Positions 55,146-62,933 of a stretch of 64,000 nt of DNA are shown piece by piece (positions within the stretch are counted from its first letter, which is position 1; every line of letters starts with the position of its first letter). The notes under the pieces were generated by a model. The model was not told where the DNA came from. It did not search any database and saw nothing but the letters and a program-made list of their open reading frames with translations. The position numbers were made by a program, and so were the translations under genes. This DNA comes from Halodesulfovibrio sp. MK-HDV (lineage in GTDB: Bacteria > Desulfobacterota > Desulfovibrionia > Desulfovibrionales > Desulfovibrionaceae). The stretch is from NCBI RefSeq assembly GCF_009914765.1, contig NZ_WYDS01000002.1:176852-240851 (forward strand). Direction: 5' to 3'.

Positions 55146-56528
55146 TTACTTTGCTTCGGGAAAATCACGTAATTCACGAACTGTAATCGGTCTAATTGGT
55201 GGACGGATGTTCAAGGCTCCAACATTAGGAACTTCACTGCCCAGTGCTTCTGCTGCAATTTCAGCAAGCGCTGCGCCGCACATTCGTCCCTGACAAGGGC
55301 CCATTCCACAACGAGTACGTAATTTGATTTCGTTCACGTCGTGGCAGCCTTCTTTGACAGCCTGACGAATATCGCCTGCCGTTACGCCTTCGCATCGGCA
55401 GACAAGTACGTTGTCAGCAACGTCAAAAAGACCTTTTTTAGGTGCAAAGAATGCATCTACAAAGCCACGAGGTGCGAGGGCTTTGAAGAGACGCTTCTTA
55501 GCTGGTTTAATTTGAAGCAGTGCGGCACTTTCGCTGAGTCTTTTGATATGACGGGCAACATCGATACCGGCAAGCTCGCCTTTGGCAGCGGCAGCATAAA
55601 CACCATGGACTTTCTGTCCGTCACCTACAACGTAGATGGAGTCTCTGCTGGAGCGGCCGAATTTGTCCGTTTTTGCATACCAGTAACGCTGTGTTTTATC
55701 CCATTCATGTTCGAGCTGAAGCATACGGGAAACGTGCGTACGTGGAAGCATGCCTTCGTGGACAAGCAAGGTTGCTGCTTCGAGTGTTTTGGTTTTACCA
55801 CCGTGGTTGAAGGTAACTCGTTTAAGTTGTTCATCACCTTCTGCCTTGATGTCACTGGCACCCATGTATTGCTTTACGCCGCTGCGGAACATGTTCACAA
55901 CCATTTTGAGTCCCTTCAAAAGGAAGGGAACATCAACCAAGGCTTGTGGCATGTGCAGCATGGATGTGGCTTTGTTCTGAATGGGGCTTGTATCCAGAAC
56001 ACCTGCGATTTCAACACCCAATTCCGTAAGGTGGTTTGTAACCAGCGGAATAAGAGGGCCGTTGCCCGCAATGACAACAGGGCCGTGCGGTACCATGCCT
56101 GCACTTTTGTATAAAAGGTCGGCAGAACCCGCACTCATTACACCCGGTGTAGTCCAGCCGGGGAATGGTACAGGGCGTTCCATTGCGCCAGTGGCTACAA
56201 TGATACACTGGGCTTTAATTTCACGTGCCGTGCCTTCGGTGCTGCAAAGTACGCGTCCAGGTTCTGCGTCCCATACTGTTGTCTTTGGCAGATAGAGTGC
56301 GCCGCTTTTGTTGAAGCGGCCTACAAGCTCGAGGCCGTCATTACGGTCTTCTTTAGACAGAAAGTTTTTGCTTGAGTTTTTGCCGGATACTGAACGGTAA
56401 ATCTGACCGCCAGGTAACTCCTGCTCATCCAGAAGAACTACATCCAGACCATTTTCAGCGGCTGCGCTTGCGGCAGAAAGACCCGCAGGGCCTGCGCCGA
56501 TAACGAGTAAGTCGTACTGCTGCTGCAT
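55146..56528 (-). CDS. FAD/[2Fe-2S] dehydrogenase subunit (HcnB / D-hydroxyproline dehydrogenase alpha type)
   Basis: 460 aa. N-terminal Rossmann fold (VIGAGPAGLSAASAAAENGL), a second nucleotide-binding motif (VVIAGNGPLIPLVTNHL), and a C-terminal BFD-like [2Fe-2S] domain with C377 and C379 (VCRCEG) and C407 and C412 (RTRCGMGPCQGRMC). This is the pattern of the HcnB/opine or D-hydroxyproline dehydrogenase alpha subunit. Its ATG overlaps the stop of the small [2Fe-2S] gene, so the complex is co-translated. The substrate (glycine, a D-amino acid, imino acid or opine) is not readable from sequence. Confidence 0.85.
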   Translation of the reverse strand: MQQQYDLLVIGAGPAGLSAASAAAENGLDVVLLDEQELPGGQIYRSVSGKNSSKNFLSKEDRNDGLELVGRFNKSGALYLPKTTVWDAEPGRVLCSTEGTAREIKAQCIIVATGAMERPVPFPGWTTPGVMSAGSADLLYKSAGMVPHGPVVIAGNGPLIPLVTNHLTELGVEIAGVLDTSPIQNKATSMLHMPQALVDVPFLLKGLKMVVNMFRSGVKQYMGASDIKAEGDEQLKRVTFNHGGKTKTLEAATLLVHEGMLPRTHVSRMLQLEHEWDKTQRYWYAKTDKFGRSSRDSIYVVGDGQKVHGVYAAAAKGELAGIDVARHIKRLSESAALLQIKPAKKRLFKALAPRGFVDAFFAPKKGLFDVADNVLVCRCEGVTAGDIRQAVKEGCHDVNEIKLRTRCGMGPCQGRMCGAALAEIAAEALGSEVPNVGALNIRPPIRPITVRELRDFPEAK

Positions 56529-56821
56529 TAGTATTTCTCCCTGAGGGTATTCTGGCGTTTAACCTTCATTCCTTCACGTACAGTAACGAGACAGGACTGC
56601 TGGTTAGGGACGCCGTCGATTTCCATCATGCACTCAAAGCAAACGCCCATGAGACATACAGGAGCACGGTTGTCACCTTTTACAGGGTTTTTGCCGGTGT
56701 GTCCGGCATGGCCGGGGCCGAGAACGGCAGCAGCTACAGAAATATCTGCAGGAACGGTAAGTGCTTCATCTTCAAAATAGATGGTTACGGTGTCCTGCGT
56801 GTTCGTTTTGTTTGTAGACAT
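56528..56821 (-). CDS. (2Fe-2S)-binding dehydrogenase subunit (HcnA / gamma type)
   Basis: 97 aa, with one [2Fe-2S] cluster: C56, C61 and C64 in PVCLMGVCFECMMEIDGVP and C77 in NQQSCLVTV. This is the small subunit of HcnABC-type dehydrogenases and passes electrons between the two flavin subunits. It lies 31 bases after the FAD subunit gene and overlaps the next. Confidence 0.85.
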   Translation of the reverse strand: MSTNKTNTQDTVTIYFEDEALTVPADISVAAAVLGPGHAGHTGKNPVKGDNRAPVCLMGVCFECMMEIDGVPNQQSCLVTVREGMKVKRQNTLREKY

Positions 56822-56852
56822 GAAAAAAGCTCCAAATAATGACTACGGCGAG

Positions 56853-57968
56853 CTACTTCTCGTCGAAACGTGAAAGCGTAAAGCTAGCTGCGGTTTTGCA
56901 AATATCGTTGCCCATAATGTAATCAGGCAATTCAGCGACATGGATAGCAGCAAGGGTAACAGCACTGTGGGCATTAAGAATAAAGCCGTTTTCGTGTCCC
57001 GGGATTTTGTCGTAAATCGGGAAACCGTCTTTCGGCCAAACTCGCAGGCAGCTCCATGTACGGATGATGCGAAGATCTGCAAGTGCAGGCCAGATGTCTG
57101 TTGCCCATTTTGCAACGTGGCAGAACTTTTCGGAATGGAGCGAAGTGTCTGTTCCCACGTATTCATGCTCAAACCCGATCATGATTGTGCCACCGCGAGT
57201 GCGGGTGATGCCGAGAAGCGGGGATGGCAGAATGTCCGGTACACGTTCTGTAAGGAAAACTTGTCCTTTATTCGGAACGACAGGAACGTTGACGCCGAAT
57301 TTACCGGCGAGCTGACGGTTGCCAAGACCACCTGCAAGTACCAGACGGGTGCATTCAATCTCACCTTTGTCTGTTGTCACAAGGTAGCCAGAGTCTGTTT
57401 TGACAACATCAATCACGTTGGTGTCCGGAATAAGCGTGCCGCCAAGGTTGGTAATGCCATGACGTAATGCGAACATCAGTTTCAACGGCTCCACAAGGCC
57501 GTCTTCTGCACACCATGTTCCGCCGGTAACGTTCGGGCCGAATGTGACGTTCGGGAGCTTTGCTTCAAGCTCTTCACGAGTCATCATTGTGCCGGGATAC
57601 CCTTCTTCGCCTGCTTCTTTACGGAGCGCGTCGAGATAGTCACTGCGTTTTGTAAATTCTTCTTCACCAAGGCAGGGGATGATGCCGCCGGACTCAGTGT
57701 ATTCGATGTCGATGCCGGAAGTTTCTTTAAGATCTTTGGCAAGGTCGCCAAAAAGCTTGGAAGAGTTGAAGCACCATTCAACATAGTCTCTATTTCCCAG
57801 CGCCTTTGACTGACACCAGACGAGTCCCATGTTGCTTCGGGAGGCTCTGTCTACAGGAGGTGTTGCGTCTACTACGCCAACGCTGACCCCTTTTTTAGCA
57901 AGCCCGTAGCCCACAGCCGCGCCGGTGACGCCGCCGCCCACAATGAGCACATCAAAATTTTGTCGCAT
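56853..57968 (-). CDS. FAD-dependent amino acid dehydrogenase subunit (HcnC / DadA type)
   Basis: 371 aa of the D-amino acid dehydrogenase/HcnC family: LIVGGGVTGAAVGYGLAKKG for the FAD, a VLAGGLGNRQLAGKFGVNVP segment, and the C-terminal GFILNAHSAVTLAAIHVAEL. It is the catalytic subunit that abstracts hydride from the substrate amine, producing an imine. The neighbouring RidA would hydrolyse such an imine or enamine. GAGG lies before the ATG. A 170-base gap with hairpins separates it from ridA. Confidence 0.85.
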   Translation of the reverse strand: MRQNFDVLIVGGGVTGAAVGYGLAKKGVSVGVVDATPPVDRASRSNMGLVWCQSKALGNRDYVEWCFNSSKLFGDLAKDLKETSGIDIEYTESGGIIPCLGEEEFTKRSDYLDALRKEAGEEGYPGTMMTREELEAKLPNVTFGPNVTGGTWCAEDGLVEPLKLMFALRHGITNLGGTLIPDTNVIDVVKTDSGYLVTTDKGEIECTRLVLAGGLGNRQLAGKFGVNVPVVPNKGQVFLTERVPDILPSPLLGITRTRGGTIMIGFEHEYVGTDTSLHSEKFCHVAKWATDIWPALADLRIIRTWSCLRVWPKDGFPIYDKIPGHENGFILNAHSAVTLAAIHVAELPDYIMGNDICKTAASFTLSRFDEK

Positions 57969-58004
57969 TATGCGATCCTCTTTTTACCTGCAGTAACGTC
58001 GTAT

Positions 58005-58062
58005 CTGCTAAAAAATATTTTTAAGCAGCATCCAGATTTCCGGTGCAGTCTCCGTAATCTGG
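58005..58062 (-). promoter_or_regulatory. Hairpins in the leader of the dehydrogenase genes
   Basis: CTGCTTAAAAA / TTTTTTAGCAG (58028-58005) and CCAGATT ... AATCTGG (58062-58032) lie between ridA and the dehydrogenase gene. A further hairpin near 58100-58130 (CCGGC ... GCCGG) follows ridA. These could terminate, process or regulate the downstream message. Confidence 0.4.
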
Positions 58063-58138
58063 AGATAATGAGTAAATGGAAAAAAAGTAGCTGACAGAGT
58101 TACTCCGGCAAGGTTTATGCCGCCGGAAGTACGCCATG

Positions 58139-58513
58139 TTACGGCTTTCTGTAAGCTATTGCGTCAACTTCGATCTTACAGTCGCACATCATAGTTCCCT
58201 GAATGGTTACTCGTGCCGGTGCGTGCTCTATGTCGAAGAATTCAGCGAAAACTTTATTGAATTCAGCAAAGTCGCGTGGGTCATCAATCCATACGCCTAC
58301 GCGTACAACGTCTTTCATTTCGTAGCCGGAGTTGGTGATGACGGTGACAAGGTTCGTTAACGTAAGACGAGCCTGATCAATCATGCTGCCAGCGTTTAAT
58401 TCACCTTTTGCATCGCGAGGAACCTGACCGGTAACGTAAAGCCAACCATTTGCTTCCACCGCGTTAGAAACAGGAAGTCTTGGGTGTGTTCCGTGTCGTG
58501 TAATTGCAGACAT
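58139..58513 (-). CDS. RidA-family imine/enamine deaminase
   Basis: 124 aa, normal RidA length. Motifs: NGWLYVTGQVPRDAKGELNA, LVTVITNSGYEMKDVVRVGV, and the active-site HAPARVTIQG with its conserved arginine. It hydrolyses reactive imines or enamines from amino acid oxidation to 2-oxo acids and ammonium. Position between a symporter and an FAD amine dehydrogenase strongly suggests it handles that enzyme's product. It is separate from the symporter pair by a GC-rich terminator (58771-58793). Confidence 0.88.
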   Translation of the reverse strand: MSAITRHGTHPRLPVSNAVEANGWLYVTGQVPRDAKGELNAGSMIDQARLTLTNLVTVITNSGYEMKDVVRVGVWIDDPRDFAEFNKVFAEFFDIEHAPARVTIQGTMMCDCKIEVDAIAYRKP

Positions 58514-58770
58514 TGTATGAATCCTTTTTGATCTGGGTACTCATGGCTTATTGAACCTGAAAGTACCGATGGATAATGGTAACCTGCGCTCTGGCGCTAT
58601 GAAGGATTTTCCTAGAACGCAGGCACCACATGTACGCTTACGATTAAATCGAAGCAAAAAATTGCAATCTTTTTTATGTAGAATCAGCAGATTGACCCTG
58701 TTGTTTTGTTGAATCTGATTGTTGTGCAATTTGACTGTGTCATTCAACAGGGCACATAATTAAAAATAAT

Positions 58771-58793
58771 GGCCGCCTGCAGCGCAGGCGGCC
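58771..58793 (-). terminator. Terminator after the symporter accessory gene
   Basis: GGCCGCCTGC / GCAGGCGGCC (10 bp, 3-base loop) followed on the minus strand by ATTATTTTTAATTA. It may reduce transcription into ridA. Confidence 0.8.
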
Positions 58794-58800
58794 GCTTGGT

Positions 58801-58917
58801 CTAATCTTTTTTGTTTAAGCTTTTTACCCAGCCTACAACGTTAATGGCTACCCATGTAGCGCAAATAATGTTGGCGGCAAAGGAGGCATAGATAACGTAC
58901 TTAACGATAACTTCCAT
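58801..58917 (-). CDS. Small membrane accessory protein of the sodium:solute symporter
   Basis: 38 aa, reading MEVIVKYVIYASFAANIICA then TWVAINVVGWVKSLNKKD, a single transmembrane helix with a basic tail. GGAGGA of its ribosome site overlaps the symporter stop codon, giving a 9-base gap. Short peptides of this kind (symporter small accessory proteins) accompany SSS transporters in several anaerobes. It is probably needed for assembly or stability of the transporter. Too short to be listed by most gene callers. Confidence 0.72.
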   Translation of the reverse strand: MEVIVKYVIYASFAANIICATWVAINVVGWVKSLNKKD

Positions 58918-58925
58918 ATATCCTC

Positions 58926-60374
58926 CTACAGGAGTTTTTCAGGTACGAATGCACCTTTGGGCTCAATGTTTTTAGTTGCCATATGTACAACGAACAGAAC
59001 AAGACAGTTGGCAAGGATGCCGACTAAGTTAGCCGGAATGCCATATGGTTCGTGCAGTACTTTATCACCCCAGATAAGGCAGGCTGTGAGACCGAAAAGG
59101 ATAGCAGGTGCACCAGCGTATGGGGATATTTTGATGGTACCGAGTTTACCGGAAAGGGCGATAAGCAGTGGAGGAAGAACAGCTGATGGCCAGAGTTTGA
59201 ATACGTACACCATGAGACCGAATACATCCTGGAAAAGGACAGCAACGGCGATAGAACCACCACCGATGATCAAAGTAGCCCAACGGGACTGCTTAAGCAG
59301 GGCGGCTTGTGTTGCCGTTTTATTAATGAATTCGTTGTAGATATCGCGGGTGTAGATAACCGCAGCGGTGTTAATGAATGAATCGCCTGTAGACATAACA
59401 GCAGCGAGCAATGCACCGAATACGATACCAGCGAGACCCATAGGTAACGTGTCACGTACGAGGTTGGTCAATGCAAGACCCGGCTCTACGTTTGGCTGTA
59501 GAACGAGTGAGGCAAGACCGATACCTGCGGTAGTGGCAAGGAAGAAGCCGTAGTAACCTGCAAAGATGAGAACACCTTTTTTGGAATCCTTGGCGGATTT
59601 AGCCGTTGCGTATCGCTGAATAAAGTACGGAGCACAGAATTCACCAAGCAGGAACGCTAGGAAAAATCCTAAGAGTTGTAATGGAGACCAGTCAGCAAAA
59701 GGCTGGAGTTTGGCAGCCATTTCAGGTGTTGAGTGAAGTACTTCCATTATGTGGTCGAAGCCACCGGCATTGTTCATAGCAAGGATACCACACAAGGAGA
59801 TACCAAGTGCGAGAACAACGTACTGAACAGCATCAGTAAGTACTACCGCCAGCATACCGCCGGACCATGTGTAGGCAACTGTAATAACGGAAGAAAGAAT
59901 TGCGGCTGGAATAATATCCATGCCTGTGGCGGTCTGAAGAATTCGACCCATAGCAAGAATCTGAACCCCGAACAGCGCGAGACAGAACAAAAATGCTACA
60001 ATACTTGAGAAAAGGCGTCCCATTCGACCATAATACAGGCCAAATATGTCACCAATACTGTAAATGTTTTTACCGGCTTCACGCACTTTGCCTGCGATGA
60101 AAAAGCCGGACCAGAACTGGTTGATTACTACCCCGAGAAGACCTGCAAAAACTACAATGCCTGCCTTATGCATAAATGCAATACGACCAATTGTTGCCCC
60201 ACCACCACACAGTGTTGCAGCAATTGTAGCAAATAGAATCGCAGTTGGCACACTACGACCAGCAACAGCGTAATCGTCGAAATTTTCGACCTTACTCATT
60301 GTGTAGATGCCCATCCAAATGACAAGCCCGAAGTAAAGAAATACTACGAGCATGTCTAACCAGTGAAGTCCCAT
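58926..60374 (-). CDS. Sodium:solute symporter (SSS family)
   Basis: 482 aa, about 13 helices. The N-terminal FDDYAVAGRSVPTAILFATI and the sodium-site-like GALLAAVMSTGDSFINTAAV are typical of SSS transporters (PutP/PanF group). It imports a solute with sodium, plausibly the amino acid or amine oxidised by the downstream dehydrogenase. GAGGAG precedes the ATG. A sigma-54 promoter lies about 105 bases upstream (60479-60493), and activator sites further up. Confidence 0.9.
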   Translation of the reverse strand: MGLHWLDMLVVFLYFGLVIWMGIYTMSKVENFDDYAVAGRSVPTAILFATIAATLCGGGATIGRIAFMHKAGIVVFAGLLGVVINQFWSGFFIAGKVREAGKNIYSIGDIFGLYYGRMGRLFSSIVAFLFCLALFGVQILAMGRILQTATGMDIIPAAILSSVITVAYTWSGGMLAVVLTDAVQYVVLALGISLCGILAMNNAGGFDHIMEVLHSTPEMAAKLQPFADWSPLQLLGFFLAFLLGEFCAPYFIQRYATAKSAKDSKKGVLIFAGYYGFFLATTAGIGLASLVLQPNVEPGLALTNLVRDTLPMGLAGIVFGALLAAVMSTGDSFINTAAVIYTRDIYNEFINKTATQAALLKQSRWATLIIGGGSIAVAVLFQDVFGLMVYVFKLWPSAVLPPLLIALSGKLGTIKISPYAGAPAILFGLTACLIWGDKVLHEPYGIPANLVGILANCLVLFVVHMATKNIEPKGAFVPEKLL

Positions 60375-60478
60375 GCATACTCCTCATTGTTTGATCGCTA
60401 ATCGACATAAAGTCGTCAACAAATGACAGAATAGCGAGATTATTTTCGTACACTATTCAAAGACTGCATTTGCTATGA

Positions 60479-60493
60479 GCAAGGAGTATACCA
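60479..60493 (-). promoter_or_regulatory. Sigma-54 (-24/-12) promoter of the symporter operon
   Basis: On the minus strand: TGGTATA-CTCC-TTGCT matches TGGCACG-N4-TTGCA with exact GG-N10-GC spacing. It is about 105 bases upstream of the symporter start, next to the gene for a sigma-54 activator. Confidence 0.72.
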
Positions 60494-60561
60494 CTTGATT
60501 TTGTTAGTGTAACTGTATGATATTCTTAAAATAGTGCAGAAATTGTAATAGCTGCTCAATG

Positions 60562-60578
60562 TGTAACATTCTATTACA
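60562..60578. promoter_or_regulatory. Activator-site dyad, copy 1
   Basis: TGTAAC-ATTCT-ATTACA: inverted repeat with N5 spacer. It lies about 70 bases upstream of the -24 element of the symporter promoter. Confidence 0.6.
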
Positions 60579-60600
60579 GTTGAGTGAATGTTCAATAAAA

Positions 60601-60624
60601 AAACAGGGCTGGAGTGCCCTGTTT
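60601..60624 (-). terminator. Terminator of the sigma-54 activator gene
   Basis: AAACAGGGC / GCCCTGTTT with a TGGAGT loop, and a T-run on the minus strand. Placed between the regulator stop and the symporter promoter. Confidence 0.78.
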
Positions 60625-60664
60625 TCGGTAAATAACAAAATTGTTTTTGTGTAATGACTCAGTG

Positions 60665-60698
60665 TGTAACGAATCTTTACATGTAATGAATCGTTACA
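60665..60698. promoter_or_regulatory. Tandem activator-site dyads, copies 2 and 3
   Basis: TGTAAC-GAATC-TTTACA (60665-60681) and TGTAAT-GAATC-GTTACA (60682-60698) lie directly side by side at the end of the regulator gene. Same consensus as 60562-60578 and 62793-62809. Confidence 0.62.
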
Positions 60699-62759
60699 TC
60701 AGTTTTGTGAAAGGTCATATTTTTTAAGCTTTCTATACAATGTCGGTCTGCTTACACCGAGAGAACGTGCTACTTTGCTGATGTTGCTATCATTTTCATT
60801 CATCAAGCGCGCGATAAGTGCCTGTTCCATCTCTCCCAACATTGCTTCACTATTTGTATCCAAATTAGCGACTTCTGCCGGAACATTTGCGTGGTTTGAA
60901 TGGTCGCTGTCAGATGCAATATTCTGCGCTGTTCGTGTATCTGTGTAATCAAGTCCAAGATCATCCGGCATGATCACACGTTGCTCACAAATGTTTACTG
61001 CACGTTCTACAGAGTTTTCAAGTTGGCGAATATTGCCGGGCCATGTGGCCTGTGAAAACGCCTGCAGGGCAGAGCTGCTGTATTCCAAATCCGGCTTTCC
61101 GAGGCGAGGGCGGATGCGGTGAAGAAATGTTTCGGCAAGTGTCAACACGTCATTTCCACGATCACGCAGCGGTGGAATTGTAATGTTCAATGTGCTGATA
61201 CGGTAGAATAAATCTTCACGGAAGGTTCCGCGTTTAATTGCTGTGTCGAGATCTACGTTGGTTGCAGCAATAATGCGCAGGTCAACTTTTATGGTTTGCA
61301 TATCTCCGACACGGTTTACTTCACCGGACTGCAAGGCTCGTAAAATTTTTACCTGCATATCAAGAGGCATGTCTCCGATTTCATCTAGGAACAGTGTGCC
61401 GCCATCTGCCAATTCAAATTTACCCGGACGTCCGCCTTTGCGTGCTCCGGTAAATGCGCCTTCCACATACCCGAATAATTCACTTTCAAGTAATTCGTTC
61501 GGAATAGCTCCGCAGTTGATGACAACAAATGGTTTGTTGTGCCGTGGGCTGGCATTATGAATCGCTTGCGCAAATAATTCTTTACCCGTGCCTGTTTCTC
61601 CATGAAGGAGCACGGCTGCATCGCCTCGTGCGGCTGCGTTTGCGACCTTTTTAGCTTCCTTAAGTGATGAACTGGAACCGATGATAGAATTGAACGTAAA
61701 ACGAGCCTGAGAACCCGCCATTTCGTTTGCCAATTGCAATATCCTGTCGTGTTCTACGACCAAGAGCATACCGCCTGCACTTTCGCCGTCAGGCATTGTG
61801 ATAGGGTCGAGGGTACAGACAAGCTGAAAGCGCGAATCGCCACGAATGAATGTTACTTCCCTTTCTGTGAACCCTTGCTTGGCGCGCAGAGTCTGCTTCC
61901 AGTTCATGCGTGTGCGTGTGAGCGCAGAAATATTAAGGGACTCTTGAGAATCCGGACTGTGAAGAGAAGCGCTGCTAGCATTACTTTGATCAAGTCCAAG
62001 AAGCGCTGTAGCTTTTTTATTGATCTGAACAATGTCTCCATCACCGTTGAGAGTAATGATCCCTCGCTGATCGGATTCCATAAGCGCAGTCATATATGTG
62101 TTACGGATAGCTATTTCGCGTGCTTTTTCAATTTCACCAATCTGAGATCGAATTGCCTTTGCGGTGAGAATAACCATACCGAGCGTGTGAATATGTACAG
62201 CACTGGCTAAACCGCTCAAAGCAATTACGCCGAGGAGCTTGCCGTTGTTGTCATGTACTGGTGTGGCTGAGTTGGTAATATGATGTGCGCGTTTGCAGAA
62301 CATCTCTTTACCGGAAATTTGAATAGGGATGCCTTCAATGAGAACGAGTCCGATGCCGCAAGTACCTACAGCTTCTTCTGTCCAAAGATAACCGGGCATA
62401 CAGTTACCCTTCTTGTAATGCGAGAGCAGGTGGGCATCTCCCAGCGTATGGAGAACATATCCGTCTGCATCAGCAACAGCCATACAGAAACCTGAACCCT
62501 GTAGAATTCGGTACAAGGTGGACATTTGTGTGGTCACAAGGTCGTAGAACGGCTGGCTGTCTTTTATCCGCTGCCGCAGCATTTCTGGAGATATTTTATA
62601 TTTTTCAGGAGCAGAAGTCTGGTTAGGGTCGATCCCTGCGGCTCTGGAACGAGCATGGGATTCTTCGATGATTTGCACATGGCTGCGCGCTTTGAATTGC
62701 GTACTTACAAATAACTCACTGCCCTGAGCAGTTGTGTGTCGTGAACTAATGTTCTGCAT
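60699..62759 (-). CDS. AcoR-like sigma-54-dependent activator with GAF and PAS domains
   Basis: 686 aa. An N-terminal GAF-type sensor (about 90-220; YLWTEEAVGTCGIGLVLIEG), a PAS domain (about 230-330; MESDQRGIITLNGDGDIVQI), the AAA+ domain with HGETGTGKELFAQAIHN (Walker A), the sigma-54-contacting GAFTGA loop, and LFLDEIGDMPLDMQVKILRA, and a Fis-type helix-turn-helix (ISKVARSLGVSRPTLYRKLK). This is the AcoR architecture, sensing a small metabolite. The ATG at 62759 has GGGGGAAG upstream. It most likely activates the symporter and dehydrogenase genes. Confidence 0.9.
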   Translation of the reverse strand: MQNISSRHTTAQGSELFVSTQFKARSHVQIIEESHARSRAAGIDPNQTSAPEKYKISPEMLRQRIKDSQPFYDLVTTQMSTLYRILQGSGFCMAVADADGYVLHTLGDAHLLSHYKKGNCMPGYLWTEEAVGTCGIGLVLIEGIPIQISGKEMFCKRAHHITNSATPVHDNNGKLLGVIALSGLASAVHIHTLGMVILTAKAIRSQIGEIEKAREIAIRNTYMTALMESDQRGIITLNGDGDIVQINKKATALLGLDQSNASSASLHSPDSQESLNISALTRTRMNWKQTLRAKQGFTEREVTFIRGDSRFQLVCTLDPITMPDGESAGGMLLVVEHDRILQLANEMAGSQARFTFNSIIGSSSSLKEAKKVANAAARGDAAVLLHGETGTGKELFAQAIHNASPRHNKPFVVINCGAIPNELLESELFGYVEGAFTGARKGGRPGKFELADGGTLFLDEIGDMPLDMQVKILRALQSGEVNRVGDMQTIKVDLRIIAATNVDLDTAIKRGTFREDLFYRISTLNITIPPLRDRGNDVLTLAETFLHRIRPRLGKPDLEYSSSALQAFSQATWPGNIRQLENSVERAVNICEQRVIMPDDLGLDYTDTRTAQNIASDSDHSNHANVPAEVANLDTNSEAMLGEMEQALIARLMNENDSNISKVARSLGVSRPTLYRKLKKYDLSQN

Positions 62760-62792
62760 TACTTCTTCCCCCAACAGAATGAGCAAAATAGG

Positions 62793-62809
62793 TGTAACAT
62801 TTTGTTACG
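62793..62809. promoter_or_regulatory. Activator-site dyad, copy 4
   Basis: TGTAAC-ATTTT-GTTACG, 34 bases upstream of the regulator ATG. It suggests the activator also controls its own gene. Confidence 0.58.
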
Positions 62810-62883
62810 GTATACCCTGTGTATTGCGTAGAAAAAGTGTAAATGCAAGCGGGAATAAGTTGAGCAATATCAGGTAAATAAAA

Positions 62884-62909
62884 AGCCCCGACACCTAAGT
62901 GCCGGGGCT
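62884..62909 (-). terminator. Terminator of the glycyl radical enzyme gene
   Basis: AGCCCCGACAC / GTGCCGGGGCT with a 4-base loop (one G-U), and T-rich sequence following on the minus strand. Confidence 0.8.
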
Positions 62910-62933
62910 CATTATATCATCTATTGCGTTGTA

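Noticed and set aside
55146-57968. Hydrogen cyanide synthase (HcnABC)
   Set aside because: The architecture is shared with D-hydroxyproline, opine and related dehydrogenases; with a symporter, RidA and racemase family gene around, cyanide production is not the better explanation, and the substrate cannot be read.
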